From assembly GCA_964530165.1 (NCBI GenBank), contig CAZGYE010000204.1, positions 1 to 10,713 on the forward strand: 10,713 nucleotides of DNA, given 5' to 3'. The stretch comes from CAZGYE01 sp964530165 (GTDB lineage Bacteria > Planctomycetota > Planctomycetia > Planctomycetales > Planctomycetaceae). Each line of letters begins with the position of its first letter. The first letter of the stretch is position 1. Positions 1 to 7,200 of this stretch are shown piece after piece. The notes below the pieces were generated by a model. It worked only from the letters and a program-made list of their open reading frames with translations, was not told the DNA's origin and made no database searches. The translations under genes and the position numbers were made by a program.

Positions 1-1137
1 GCCGGAACTTGGATCCTTCGGCTTGACCATCGGAAGATGCCCCCCGGCACTGTCGTCCTCCGGAACTGGGGCAGGGCTTGTTTCGTTCGTGACGATGCTC
101 TGCTGCGGCCGGCTTTCCAAGACTTCTCGCGGGAGCATCGGCCAGAGGACACCCAGGGTCAACGCAGCGAAAACGGTTGTCGGTACGACCGAAAGACGCC
201 AACCGAGCCGTGTGATGAAAGCTGCGGCGAACAACGGAAACAGCACCACCGGATACAGTTTCGCGCCGACTGCCAATGCCAACAGAATCGCGGCCCAGGT
301 CATCCGGCCAAGCGTTCGCCTGTCGCTCTGGAAGATCGCGCCCAACAGCAGGAACATGGCAAACGTCGATAGAAATACGGCCACCACGTCCAGATGCCCG
401 CTATTGGCGAATTCCTTGATGACCAGCGGGCACCATCCGTAGGCGACCACCCAGCCAAGATGTTGTCCGGCGAACCGCAGAAGGCCGATCACTACCGCCA
501 GCGTGGCGACATCGAAAGCGACGAAACAGGTCTTCATGATCACCAGGCGTGCGAACACGGAGGTGTCGTCGGGCGTGATCGCGGCGCAGAAGGCAAACAC
601 GGCCTGACTGACCGGCGGATAGATGGTGGGCAGTTCTTCAAAGTGGATTCGCGAGAGGATCGTCGCCGTCGAGGGGGACGAATCGCGCAGCGCGACGAGT
701 CGACGCAGGTCCGCGGGCAGCTTCGCATCGGCCGAGACGGCAAGTACCTGTTCGGGACTATATCGGTACGGGCTGATTCCGCAGGCCGTCACCTCGCCGT
801 CCCAGAGGTAGCGATAGATGTCGATCTCCTGAATGGGCCATGAAAAGAGCAAGATGGCTCGAAAGGCAACGCTGGAGAGGATGATTACCCACAACAGGAG
901 GCGACCTTCGCGAGCGCGGACGGCCACCCACAAGGCCACGACGTAACACAGGAAAGCCAGACCGAACAGACCCAGCACCTGCCCGACGGGGCGCTCGGTG
1001 AAGCCTTGACCGTAAACAAACTGCCTGCCGAGCGCGGTGACGGCCACGTAGATCACACACGACAAAGCACCGAGCACAATCAGGATTCCAAGCGGATTTC
1101 CGAAGTGCCGGATCATGCGCCGCGCGGTGATGTTCAA
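1..1137 (-). CDS. GT-C family polyprenyl-phosphate-sugar dependent glycosyltransferase (mannosyltransferase-like), 3' end cut by window
   Basis: The minus frame is open for 379 codons to the left edge, so the C-terminus is missing. It is a multi-pass membrane protein; hydrophobic segments are visible at about residues 16-33, 53-73, 79-99, 203-221, 228-240, 251-268, 279-308 and 315-335. An acidic motif in the first large outer loop (EIDIYRYLWDG, residues 104-114), followed by ISPYRY (121-126), YPP (173-175) and KEFANSGHLD (241-250), matches the GT-C fold mannosyltransferases of the GT87/alpha-1,6-mannosyltransferase type. In these, the loop-1 acidic residue is catalytic and the donor is a polyprenyl-phosphate sugar. 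The TTG start at 1137 is chosen because GGAGAGG lies about 8 nt upstream and the codon overlaps the stop of the preceding GT2 gene (TTGA). An ATG 21 nt further in (1116) is the alternative. Family is fairly sure; the sugar and acceptor are unknown. Confidence 0.8.
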   Translation of the reverse strand, partial: MNITARRMIRHFGNPLGILIVLGALSCVIYVAVTALGRQFVYGQGFTERPVGQVLGLFGLAFLCYVVALWVAVRAREGRLLLWVIILSSVAFRAILLFSWPIQEIDIYRYLWDGEVTACGISPYRYSPEQVLAVSADAKLPADLRRLVALRDSSPSTATILSRIHFEELPTIYPPVSQAVFAFCAAITPDDTSVFARLVIMKTCFVAFDVATLAVVIGLLRFAGQHLGWVVAYGWCPLVIKEFANSGHLDVVAVFLSTFAMFLLLGAIFQSDRRTLGRMTWAAILLALAVGAKLYPVVLFPLFAAAFITRLGWRLSVVPTTVFAALTLGVLWPMLPREVLESRPQQSIVTNETSPAPVPEDDSAGGHLPMVKPKDPSSG

Positions 1138-1880
1138 GCCTTCCTCTCCGTTGAGCTTCCCGGCGAAATACAACGGCGACGCTGCAAGCGGTATTTGGCG
1201 ATCGTGTAGAGAATCTTTGTGCCGGCCTTGACTGTGCCGCTGATGGTACCACTGATTTTGCTTTGCCCAACACGGCGACGATAGGGTACCGGGACCTCAA
1301 TAGTTCGCAGTCCGGCTCGCTGGGCCTTGATTTGCATCTCGATGGTCCAGCCAAAATCCCGGTCGGCCATGTCGAGCTGACACAGACTTTGATAGTCGAT
1401 TGCCCGGAACGGCCCCAGATCCGTGTAGCGGGTGCCAAATAGCAACCGCATCAGCCAGCAGGCCAGCCGATTTCCAAAGAGACTCTGCGGCGGCATTGCG
1501 CCGGATTCCCTTTTTCCGAGGAGGCGAGAACCCAACACGAAATCGGCCTCGCCGGCACGGATCGGCGCGACCAGATCGGGGAGCAACTCAGGGTGATCGC
1601 TGTAGTCGGCGTCCAAGAAGACGACAATTCGTGGCGCGGCTTCTCCGGTTTCGATCAGTTCGCGAATCACCGCCAAGCCCCGCAGACACGCCGCTCCGTA
1701 ACCCCGTTGGGGCTCGGTGACGACCGTGGCGCCGCACTCGCCTGCCACCTTCGCCGTGGAGTCGCTTGAGCCGTTGTCGACCACAATCACATGCCCCACC
1801 GCCGGTAGGTCGCCGAGCACCAACGGGAGCGAAGTCGCCTCGTCAAGGGCCGGAATGACTACCGTGACGTCGCCCGACAC
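1134..1880 (-). CDS. GT2 family glycosyltransferase, dolichyl/polyprenyl-phosphate mannose synthase-like
   Basis: A 248-residue GT-A fold enzyme. It begins VTVVIPALDEA (residues 5-15), with the nucleotide-binding DNGSSD (35-40) and the metal-binding DAD (90-92). Downstream it has the family marks GSRLLG, TDLGPFRAI, GWTIEMQIKA and PYRRRVGQSKISGT. This pattern is that of the DPM1/DPG-synthase subfamily, which transfers a sugar from a nucleotide donor to polyprenyl phosphate at the cytoplasmic face. No C-terminal membrane pair is present, so it is the soluble, DPM1-length form. The frame is open up to a GTG at 2009, but the extra 43 residues are not family-like and lie partly over a candidate promoter. 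GTG 1880 with GGAAG 7 nt upstream puts the start just before the first beta strand. It overlaps the downstream GT-C gene by 4 nt, so the two probably act in sequence: lipid-linked sugar made here, used there. Confidence 0.85.
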   Translation of the reverse strand: MSGDVTVVIPALDEATSLPLVLGDLPAVGHVIVVDNGSSDSTAKVAGECGATVVTEPQRGYGAACLRGLAVIRELIETGEAAPRIVVFLDADYSDHPELLPDLVAPIRAGEADFVLGSRLLGKRESGAMPPQSLFGNRLACWLMRLLFGTRYTDLGPFRAIDYQSLCQLDMADRDFGWTIEMQIKAQRAGLRTIEVPVPYRRRVGQSKISGTISGTVKAGTKILYTIAKYRLQRRRCISPGSSTERKA

Positions 1881-1881
1881 C

Positions 1882-1935
1882 TCACTGCTTCCGTCGATCG
1901 GCTGCGAACATTTCGCCTGACCATCGTCTGCACAT
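1882..1935 (-). CDS. possible 17-aa leader ORF upstream of the GT2 gene
   Basis: ATG at 1935 opens a 17-codon frame (MCRRWSGEMFAADRRKQ) with a TGA stop at 1884-1882, one base before the proposed GTG start of the GT2 gene at 1880. AAGGAG lies 8 nt upstream of this ATG, the best ribosome site in this stretch. The frame differs from that of the GT2 gene. It may be a short translated leader that delivers ribosomes to the weaker GTG. Alternatively, the site may belong to a true GT2 start that a sequencing indel has put out of frame. No homology is claimed. Confidence 0.25.
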   Translation of the reverse strand: MCRRWSGEMFAADRRKQ

Positions 1936-1943
1936 ACGTGTAA

Positions 1944-1949
1944 CTCCTT
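1944..1949 (-). promoter_or_regulatory. Shine-Dalgarno site AAGGAG ahead of the leader ORF
   Basis: The minus strand reads AAGGAG here, 8 nt from the ATG at 1935 and about 63 nt from GTG 1880. It is stronger than the GGAAG nearer the GT2 gene, so it either serves the leader ORF or hints that the GT2 N-terminus is misread. Confidence 0.45.
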
Positions 1950-1987
1950 GGTGATGCGATGGCGCACAACCCAATGTGTGCGGCACG

Positions 1988-2016
1988 AGCTTAGTGGAAC
2001 TGTAAGCACTTTTCAA
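1988..2016 (-). promoter_or_regulatory. candidate sigma70-type promoter for the GT2/GT-C pair
   Basis: On the minus strand TTGAAA (2016-2011) is followed after exactly 17 nt by TAAGCT (1993-1988). The -35 box matches 5 of 6 consensus bases; the -10 box matches 3 of 6. Transcription would begin near 1981. That would exclude the far-upstream GTG at 2009 as a start and leave an untranslated leader of about 100 nt before GTG 1880. This is motif matching by eye only. Confidence 0.35.
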
Positions 2017-2033
2017 ATGATTCGTCTCGGCAA

Positions 2034-2441
2034 TCATCCGCCTTTTCTTCTGACGCCCGTTTCAATTTGCCGCCGCAATTTCTGAATCTGCTGTTCCACG
2101 TCGCCAAACCGCGAGGGCCAGGCTTTGCTCTTGAGTCCTTCAAGCGTTTCTGATGCTTCGTCCCATTGTTTCTCGTGGACCTGGGCGGCGGCCCGGTCGT
2201 ATTGCCGTTTCTCGAAGTAAACCTGACCAACGGCTTTGCGGACGATCGGCCGGTCTTGTTGGGTCCGCGCCGCCTCGCCGTCCAGAAAGGCGACGTACTT
2301 CTCCAGATCGGTCGCCTCGCGGAGGACCCGTTTGAGCGTCTCGATCGCATCGGTCCGGTTCCGGCGCCGCGGCCCCCAACTGACGATCGAACCGCTTGCC
2401 GCCTCGACCGCTTCGACCGTCTTCCCCAAACGGGAGTGACT
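2034..2441 (-). pseudogene. remnant of a TPR-repeat protein, N-terminus lost at the REPIN, apparent internal deletion
   Basis: The readable minus frame (stop at 2034) gives about 135 residues of helical, TPR-like sequence. It contains TDAIETLKRVLREATDLEKY, then AVGQVYFEKRQYDRAAAQ, then VHEKQWDEASETLEGLKSKAW and WPSRFGDVEQQIQKLRRQIE. From memory of planctomycete TPR proteins, the second block normally opens a TPR array and the last block closes it, with several repeats between. Here they are joined directly near 2180-2190, so the middle appears deleted in frame. Upstream, the frame continues only into the palindromic element at 2442 and would start at a GTG inside that element's spacer, so the original N-terminus is gone. 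It is probably not functional. A short rearranged but expressed protein of 150 aa (2034-2486) remains possible. Confidence 0.55.
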
Positions 2442-2517
2442 GTAGGTCAGGCTCCTGCCTGACGCTGACGAGGTATGATGTCGCACGCCTCAAATGTCAG
2501 GCAGGAGCCTGACCTAC
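2442..2517. repeat. REPIN/BIME-like element: two GTAG-headed REP hairpins in inverted orientation
   Basis: Two 22-bp arms (2442-2463 and 2496-2517) are perfect inverted repeats of each other, separated by a 32-nt spacer. Each arm is GTAG followed by its own hairpin, GTCAGGC-TCCT-GCCTGAC (7-bp stem, 4-nt loop). The GTAG heads face outward, one on each strand. A GTAG tetranucleotide next to a short hairpin is the known signature of REP sequences mobilised by REP-associated tyrosine transposases (RAYT, IS200/IS605-like), and paired inverted REPs are the unit called REPIN. No RAYT gene is in the window, so it would have to act in trans. The element sits 112 nt past the stop of the operon at 2630 and could also serve as a transcription stop or mRNA-end stabiliser. 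The TPR remnant ends exactly at its edge. Confidence 0.75.
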
Positions 2518-2629
2518 TCAACTCCAGACGGCTAAAGTGTTACGGAGATTTCTTGAACTCGGCCCTGGCGGCGGTCCCTTCGACGAGCCGACTGTACGAT
2601 ACGCGGGATTGGGGGAGAGACCCGGACCT
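2518..2629. other. unassigned intergenic stretch between REPIN and the propeller gene
   Basis: No convincing gene is seen. Short open frames exist on both strands, but none has a start, ribosome site or recognisable motif. On the minus strand a frame ending AEFKKSP before a TAA near 2541 could be the tail of a lost gene, but an in-frame stop about 35 codons upstream leaves nothing to identify. Confidence 0.4.
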
Positions 2630-4237
2630 TTACCGAGTTGATCGAGAGCGTGCAGTTGATCCGATTGGGGCTGAAAGCGATGCGCCCGACGCGTCGGGCC
2701 GTTTGGGATCGGGCTCGTGCGGCACGAATTGGAATGCGTAGAGGTCGGCATCTTTCAGCACGAAGCGAAGCCGCACGGGCTTTCCGGCCAACGGGCGGAC
2801 GTCGCCCCCTTGGTGATTCCAGCGTACGATGTGGCGCAGACTGTCGCAGAAGATCGCCGGGCACTCGTCGAGAGTGTAGCCCTCGACGGGGGCGCCCCCT
2901 GTGTCCTGAATTTCCACTTGGACGCTCCCCGCACCGGAGGTCTCGACGTTCAGGGCCAAATTGCCGCCGGCGAAGAGGATGGGTTTGGTGAGGACCTGTC
3001 CGCCGGAGACGGGCGCAGAGGCCGACACAAAGCCGTCGATGCGCAGCGTGTACCGCCGCACGCTGGTACTGGTGCCTTCCCAGTAACTTTCGGTGGCATA
3101 GAGTGAGATCTCGTCCGGCGCGTCCTCGACAGCGGACTTCGTCTCCACCATTCCCCAGAAGATGAAGTTGTCGCCGTAGACCCAGGATTCCCGCTTTCGC
3201 GGCCCCGGCCGGATGAACGCCTCGGGCCAGCGATGAAACGTCCGACCGTCGCGGCTTGTCATGAACAGCGCGTCGGTGACCGCCGTGCCGTAACGGGGGT
3301 GCGACTTCGCGCGGACGAGGCGCTCATCGAGGCCCGGTAGTTGGAGCAAAGGTTCTGACCACCCACGGTCGTTGTACCGCATCGGAAAGCCCACGAAGAT
3401 GTGCCCGGCGCGATAGTAGGGCTGAACCTGGTTGGTGTAGAGGTGCTCCTTCGGCGCGTTCGGGTAACGCAACCATTGAGGCTCTGGAAAGCGTTCGAGG
3501 TTCTTCGAGGTTGACGTCATGATGTCGCGCACGCCGTCCTTGAAACCACGGTGGTACTCGCGATACTCCTGACGCATCGGGTCCCAGAATACGAGGTTTT
3601 GCGAATCGAAGGCGCCCCGGGTGACGATCGGCTGTTTGCTCATCAGGGAGAAGTGAACGCCGTCGGCCGATTTGAGAACGTACAGTCCACGCGGTTTGCT
3701 GCCGACGACGGTGATCTTGTAGCGAGCATCGGCCGGGCAATCCGGGTTCTGGTCCTTGAACACGGACGTGTGGGCGGGGTCGCCGCCGATTTCAGCGAGG
3801 AAGTCGGGCGTGAGGATAATGTTGTTCGCCTTGGAACCGTCAAACTCGAAGATGCCCAGCTCCGGTCGGTGCCAATGAATGCCGTCGTTACTCTCCGCGT
3901 AGCAGAGAAACCACGGGTGGTCTTCGAGCGCCTGCGCCGGTGGACCACTGTGTCGATAGTGAAGGCCGCGGTAGTACATGCGGTAGCGGTTGCCGTCCTG
4001 GAACACGGATTGATAAGCGCTGGCGTTGCCCTCCCAGCGAGCGTCCGTGCGGAACACGAGCTCCCGGCGAGTTGGCCGGTGGAGCTGCAGCCGCGCCTTG
4101 CCCTTCATCGATTCGACGAGGAAGTTGTCCACCAACAGCTCCAGCCGCGAGCCGATCTTGACCGGCTCCTCTGCCGAGAGCGTCGAAGACACGATCAGAG
4201 CGACCACCGTGACCGAACACGCGACTCGCAACACCAT
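2630..4237 (-). CDS. exported five-bladed beta-propeller protein, GH32/GH43-like, function unknown
   Basis: 535 residues. A clear Sec signal peptide covers residues 1-22 (hydrophobic VTVVALIVSSTLSA, cleavage probably before EEP). The mature protein opens with LELLVDNFLVE and runs through repeated propeller-type strands with aromatic/Asp signatures: YRMYYRG (82-88), CYAESNDGIHWHRPELG, YVLKSADGVHFS, LVFWDPMRQEYREY and ALFMTSRDGRTFHRWPE. The 'S-x-DG-x-x-W/F' strand pattern is typical of the glycosyl hydrolase five-bladed propeller superfamily. A C-terminal beta-sandwich follows (about 420-508), ending ADLYAFQF. No catalytic acid triad can be assigned by eye, so it may be a hydrolase or a non-catalytic binding protein. 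The last 25 or so residues are polar and look unlike the rest. ATG 4237 has GGAGG 9 nt upstream and lies 15 nt after the stop of the large PQQ gene, so the two are co-transcribed. Confidence 0.75.
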   Translation of the reverse strand: MVLRVACSVTVVALIVSSTLSAEEPVKIGSRLELLVDNFLVESMKGKARLQLHRPTRRELVFRTDARWEGNASAYQSVFQDGNRYRMYYRGLHYRHSGPPAQALEDHPWFLCYAESNDGIHWHRPELGIFEFDGSKANNIILTPDFLAEIGGDPAHTSVFKDQNPDCPADARYKITVVGSKPRGLYVLKSADGVHFSLMSKQPIVTRGAFDSQNLVFWDPMRQEYREYHRGFKDGVRDIMTSTSKNLERFPEPQWLRYPNAPKEHLYTNQVQPYYRAGHIFVGFPMRYNDRGWSEPLLQLPGLDERLVRAKSHPRYGTAVTDALFMTSRDGRTFHRWPEAFIRPGPRKRESWVYGDNFIFWGMVETKSAVEDAPDEISLYATESYWEGTSTSVRRYTLRIDGFVSASAPVSGGQVLTKPILFAGGNLALNVETSGAGSVQVEIQDTGGAPVEGYTLDECPAIFCDSLRHIVRWNHQGGDVRPLAGKPVRLRFVLKDADLYAFQFVPHEPDPKRPDASGASLSAPIGSTARSRSTR

Positions 4238-4252
4238 TGGCTGACCCTCCGG

Positions 4253-7200
4253 CTACCTCCCCGCCAAGCACACAACACTGCCATCCCGCAACGAAGCAAA
4301 CAGTCGGCCACCTGCCGCGATCATGCCGTCGAACACAGGCGGAGACTCAAGTTGTGTTTCAGACAGTTGCTTTCCATCCTTTGCCGAGACCGCCACGACG
4401 CGCGCTCCCTTGCGGCCCTCGAAGGCGGCATAGGGGTCTTTTTCATCAAGTAAGTCTGGGGCGCCGGCGACGAACAGGGTGTCGCCTGCTTTGACCATGG
4501 CACGGACTCGCACTGGCAACCAGTGGGTCCAAACCGGCGGTTCAGCCCGCGTGTAGCCGATCATTTTGTCGAGTCCGAAAGCCTCGCTTCCCAGCTTTCG
4601 CACCTCATTGCCGCGTCCGCGTGGATAGTCGGATTGAGGCAGCCATTTGATCGGCTTACGCGATCCCTTTTCGCCGACGAGTTGCGGCTCGTTCGCATTT
4701 GTGTCGGCAAACAGCAGATAGCCTTCCCTGCCAGGGAAGAACATCGGGCTGTGCACGTTGCGACGATAGAACACGCGGACGGCATACGTCTGTCTGTCGT
4801 CGACCACCAGCAACTGTCCGGTCTTGGGCGCCTGGTTTGCCAGTTGGAAGCCGGGCCAGCGCTGCGAGTACATCCAAAACGTGCGGTTGTACCAGGAACC
4901 GTCCAAGAGACCGGACGTCGAAAAGACGTGCAGGCCGACGTCCTGAGCGCCTTTGCTGGACAGAACGTCCACTTCAATCTCTTCGAGCTTGGGTGTCATC
5001 TTCTTTTGACGCATGTAGAGAAAACCGCCTTCGCTAACGAGCACGTCCGAATTGGCCCCCAGGATAAAGAAGGCCACGTCACGCCGGCCGTCCACACTCC
5101 GATGCGGCCCTTCCAAAAGCCCCTTGTGAAGAATCTTCCCGGTGATCGGGTCGAGACCATAAACGCGAATTCCACCGTCCAGATACGTCGATCGGCCGGC
5201 CGTAAAGTACGCGACGTCGTTGTCCACCAGAACACTGCCGTGCACCGGCCACGTCGACTCCACTTGGTCAAAGTAGGCAACACGTCGATCGACGGGCGCC
5301 GCCAGGAATCGCCACACGAGTTTGCCGTCGGACGCCCGCAGGCAATACACATGGCCGTCCGCCGATCCGAATAAGACCAGGCCCTTGTGGATCGTCGGAG
5401 GTGAGTCGACGCGGCCGTTGGCGGTAAACTGCCACATGGCCTTTCCACTTGCCATATCCAGCGCATAAACGGTGTGCGCATCGGGCTTGGCGACAAACAG
5501 CGTGCCGCCGGCTGCGACGGGAGCTGTGAGTCGACCCTCCAGTTTGACATTCCAATCGACAGCCACGGTGGAAGCGACGCGGGTGCGGGTTGTGCCGCTG
5601 CGGGCCGCATCGTGCCGGAACGTCGGCCAGTCAGCAGTTGAGAGTTGAGAGTTGAGAGTTAAGAGTTGCCCGTAGACCGGACCTCGTTCGAGACGCTTGC
5701 CGTCGGCGACCGCCTCGAGGGCGGCATCCGGTCCGGACGTCACGGCCGCATAGCCCAGCAACTTCGACCCCGGTTGACAGAAACACTGATCCGGCGGGAC
5801 ATACAGCATGCCGTTCGACGGCATCATCCCGTAATTGCATGCGCCGCGAAGCCAGTTGTTTGGAGAATGGTCGTCTGCCTGGAAATCGAGAAACTCGGCA
5901 CCTTCGTAGGAACTGATCAGATACCGGCAGGTCGCCTTGTTGCGATAACAACGATGATGATGTTCCGGGCTTCGCAAGTTGTTGACGAGAATCCGCTTCT
6001 TCTCTTTGCCGGTGCGAAGGTCCCAACCGATGACCAGCGCGTTGGGGCTTTTGCGGACATATTTCCCGCTGTCGTCCACGCTGGCTATCCCGCGCCAGAC
6101 CAATCCCTCGACCACAAACAGATCGTTCCCTTCCCCTCCGCCGATCGGTTCCACGGTTTTCTGCCAGAGCGGACTGCCGTCGGTCGCGTCATAGGCCGCG
6201 ACGCGCCGACCACCCTGCATGACAATCACGTCGTCGACGGTCAGTAGCGTCCTCGGGCTGGTCCACTTCGGTTGGACCCTCCACAATTCGCGGCCGTCTT
6301 TCAAATCCAACGCGGCCAGATTCTTCGCAGTCAGATAGACGACCCGTCCGTTGTCGATCGCCAACGCCAGCGGACGAATCGGACCGCTCTGGTTTCGCCA
6401 GAGCACCTTTGCCCTCTGAGCATCGACGGCGACTAAAGCCGCGGCGCCGACATTCTTGGCTCCTCTTCGCCGAGCCATGTCTTCGGAAAATTGCCGCGTG
6501 TAAGCAAGGGCGATGCCGTCGCTGAGGAGAATCTCACTCGTGCCCGACGTCTCCTCGACCGTCGCAATGATCTTGCCCGTCGCCGCGTCGAGGATCGACA
6601 TGGGAGCCCGGTATGCAAGAGTTGTGTAAACCCGGTCGCCGGCGGCGACGATTCGACGCTGGTTTTCGAGGGGCACATTCGTTCGCACGCCACGCAACTT
6701 CGTCCAGTCTTTGCCCACGTATCGCCCGGGGTTCCACTCGCGCCAGCCCCAAGCATCGAGTTTTCGTTTCCACAGCAGCTTGCCATTGAAGGCGTCGCGG
6801 CAGACAAGCGACCAACGATCGGGAAGACGCTCGTCCGTGATTCCGATCAACCCTTCGTCGAAGAAGTAGAAAAGACGACCCCCGGCCGAGACGGGCGATT
6901 GAATCCCCGACGGCGTTTCATGGCTCCGCAGCCACAGCGGCGGCGCAATCCACTGTAGACTTCGAGGCGGCCCAACCACCGAATCCTGGGCAACCGCGTT
7001 GTTGCTTGCGTCGTGCAGGAAATGGCTCCACTCGTCGATGTTATCGGGCCAAGGCTTAACGATCTTCTCCCACTTGTCCTTGTGCTGAACGTAGGCCACT
7101 CCTTGCGGAGCCAGAACCCGCATCACCTCGCCCATGCCGACCTTGCCTGCATCCTGCACGACGACCAGGTTGATGAGGTTGTCCGTGTATGGCAGCGTTG

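Noticed and set aside
394..843. Plus-strand frame and other short frames at 23-843
   Set aside because: Antisense to the GT-C membrane protein, whose EID, YPP and KEFANSGHLD motifs and membrane segments are convincing in one continuous minus frame.
758..1438. 226-codon minus-strand frame across the GT2/GT-C junction
   Set aside because: Arg-rich, motif-free, and overlaps two real genes in another frame of the same strand.
2442..2517. CRISPR repeat pair
   Set aside because: The two copies are inverted, not direct, and each is itself a hairpin with a GTAG head. There is only one spacer and no cas gene.
3551..4453. 300-codon plus-strand frame opposite the propeller gene
   Set aside because: Its composition is that of an antisense shadow; the minus strand carries a signal peptide and clear propeller blades, and the frame straddles two real genes.
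4523..5374. 283-codon plus-strand frame opposite the PQQ fusion gene
   Set aside because: No domain signature and rich in residues typical of antisense translation; the minus-strand PQQ blades are unambiguous.
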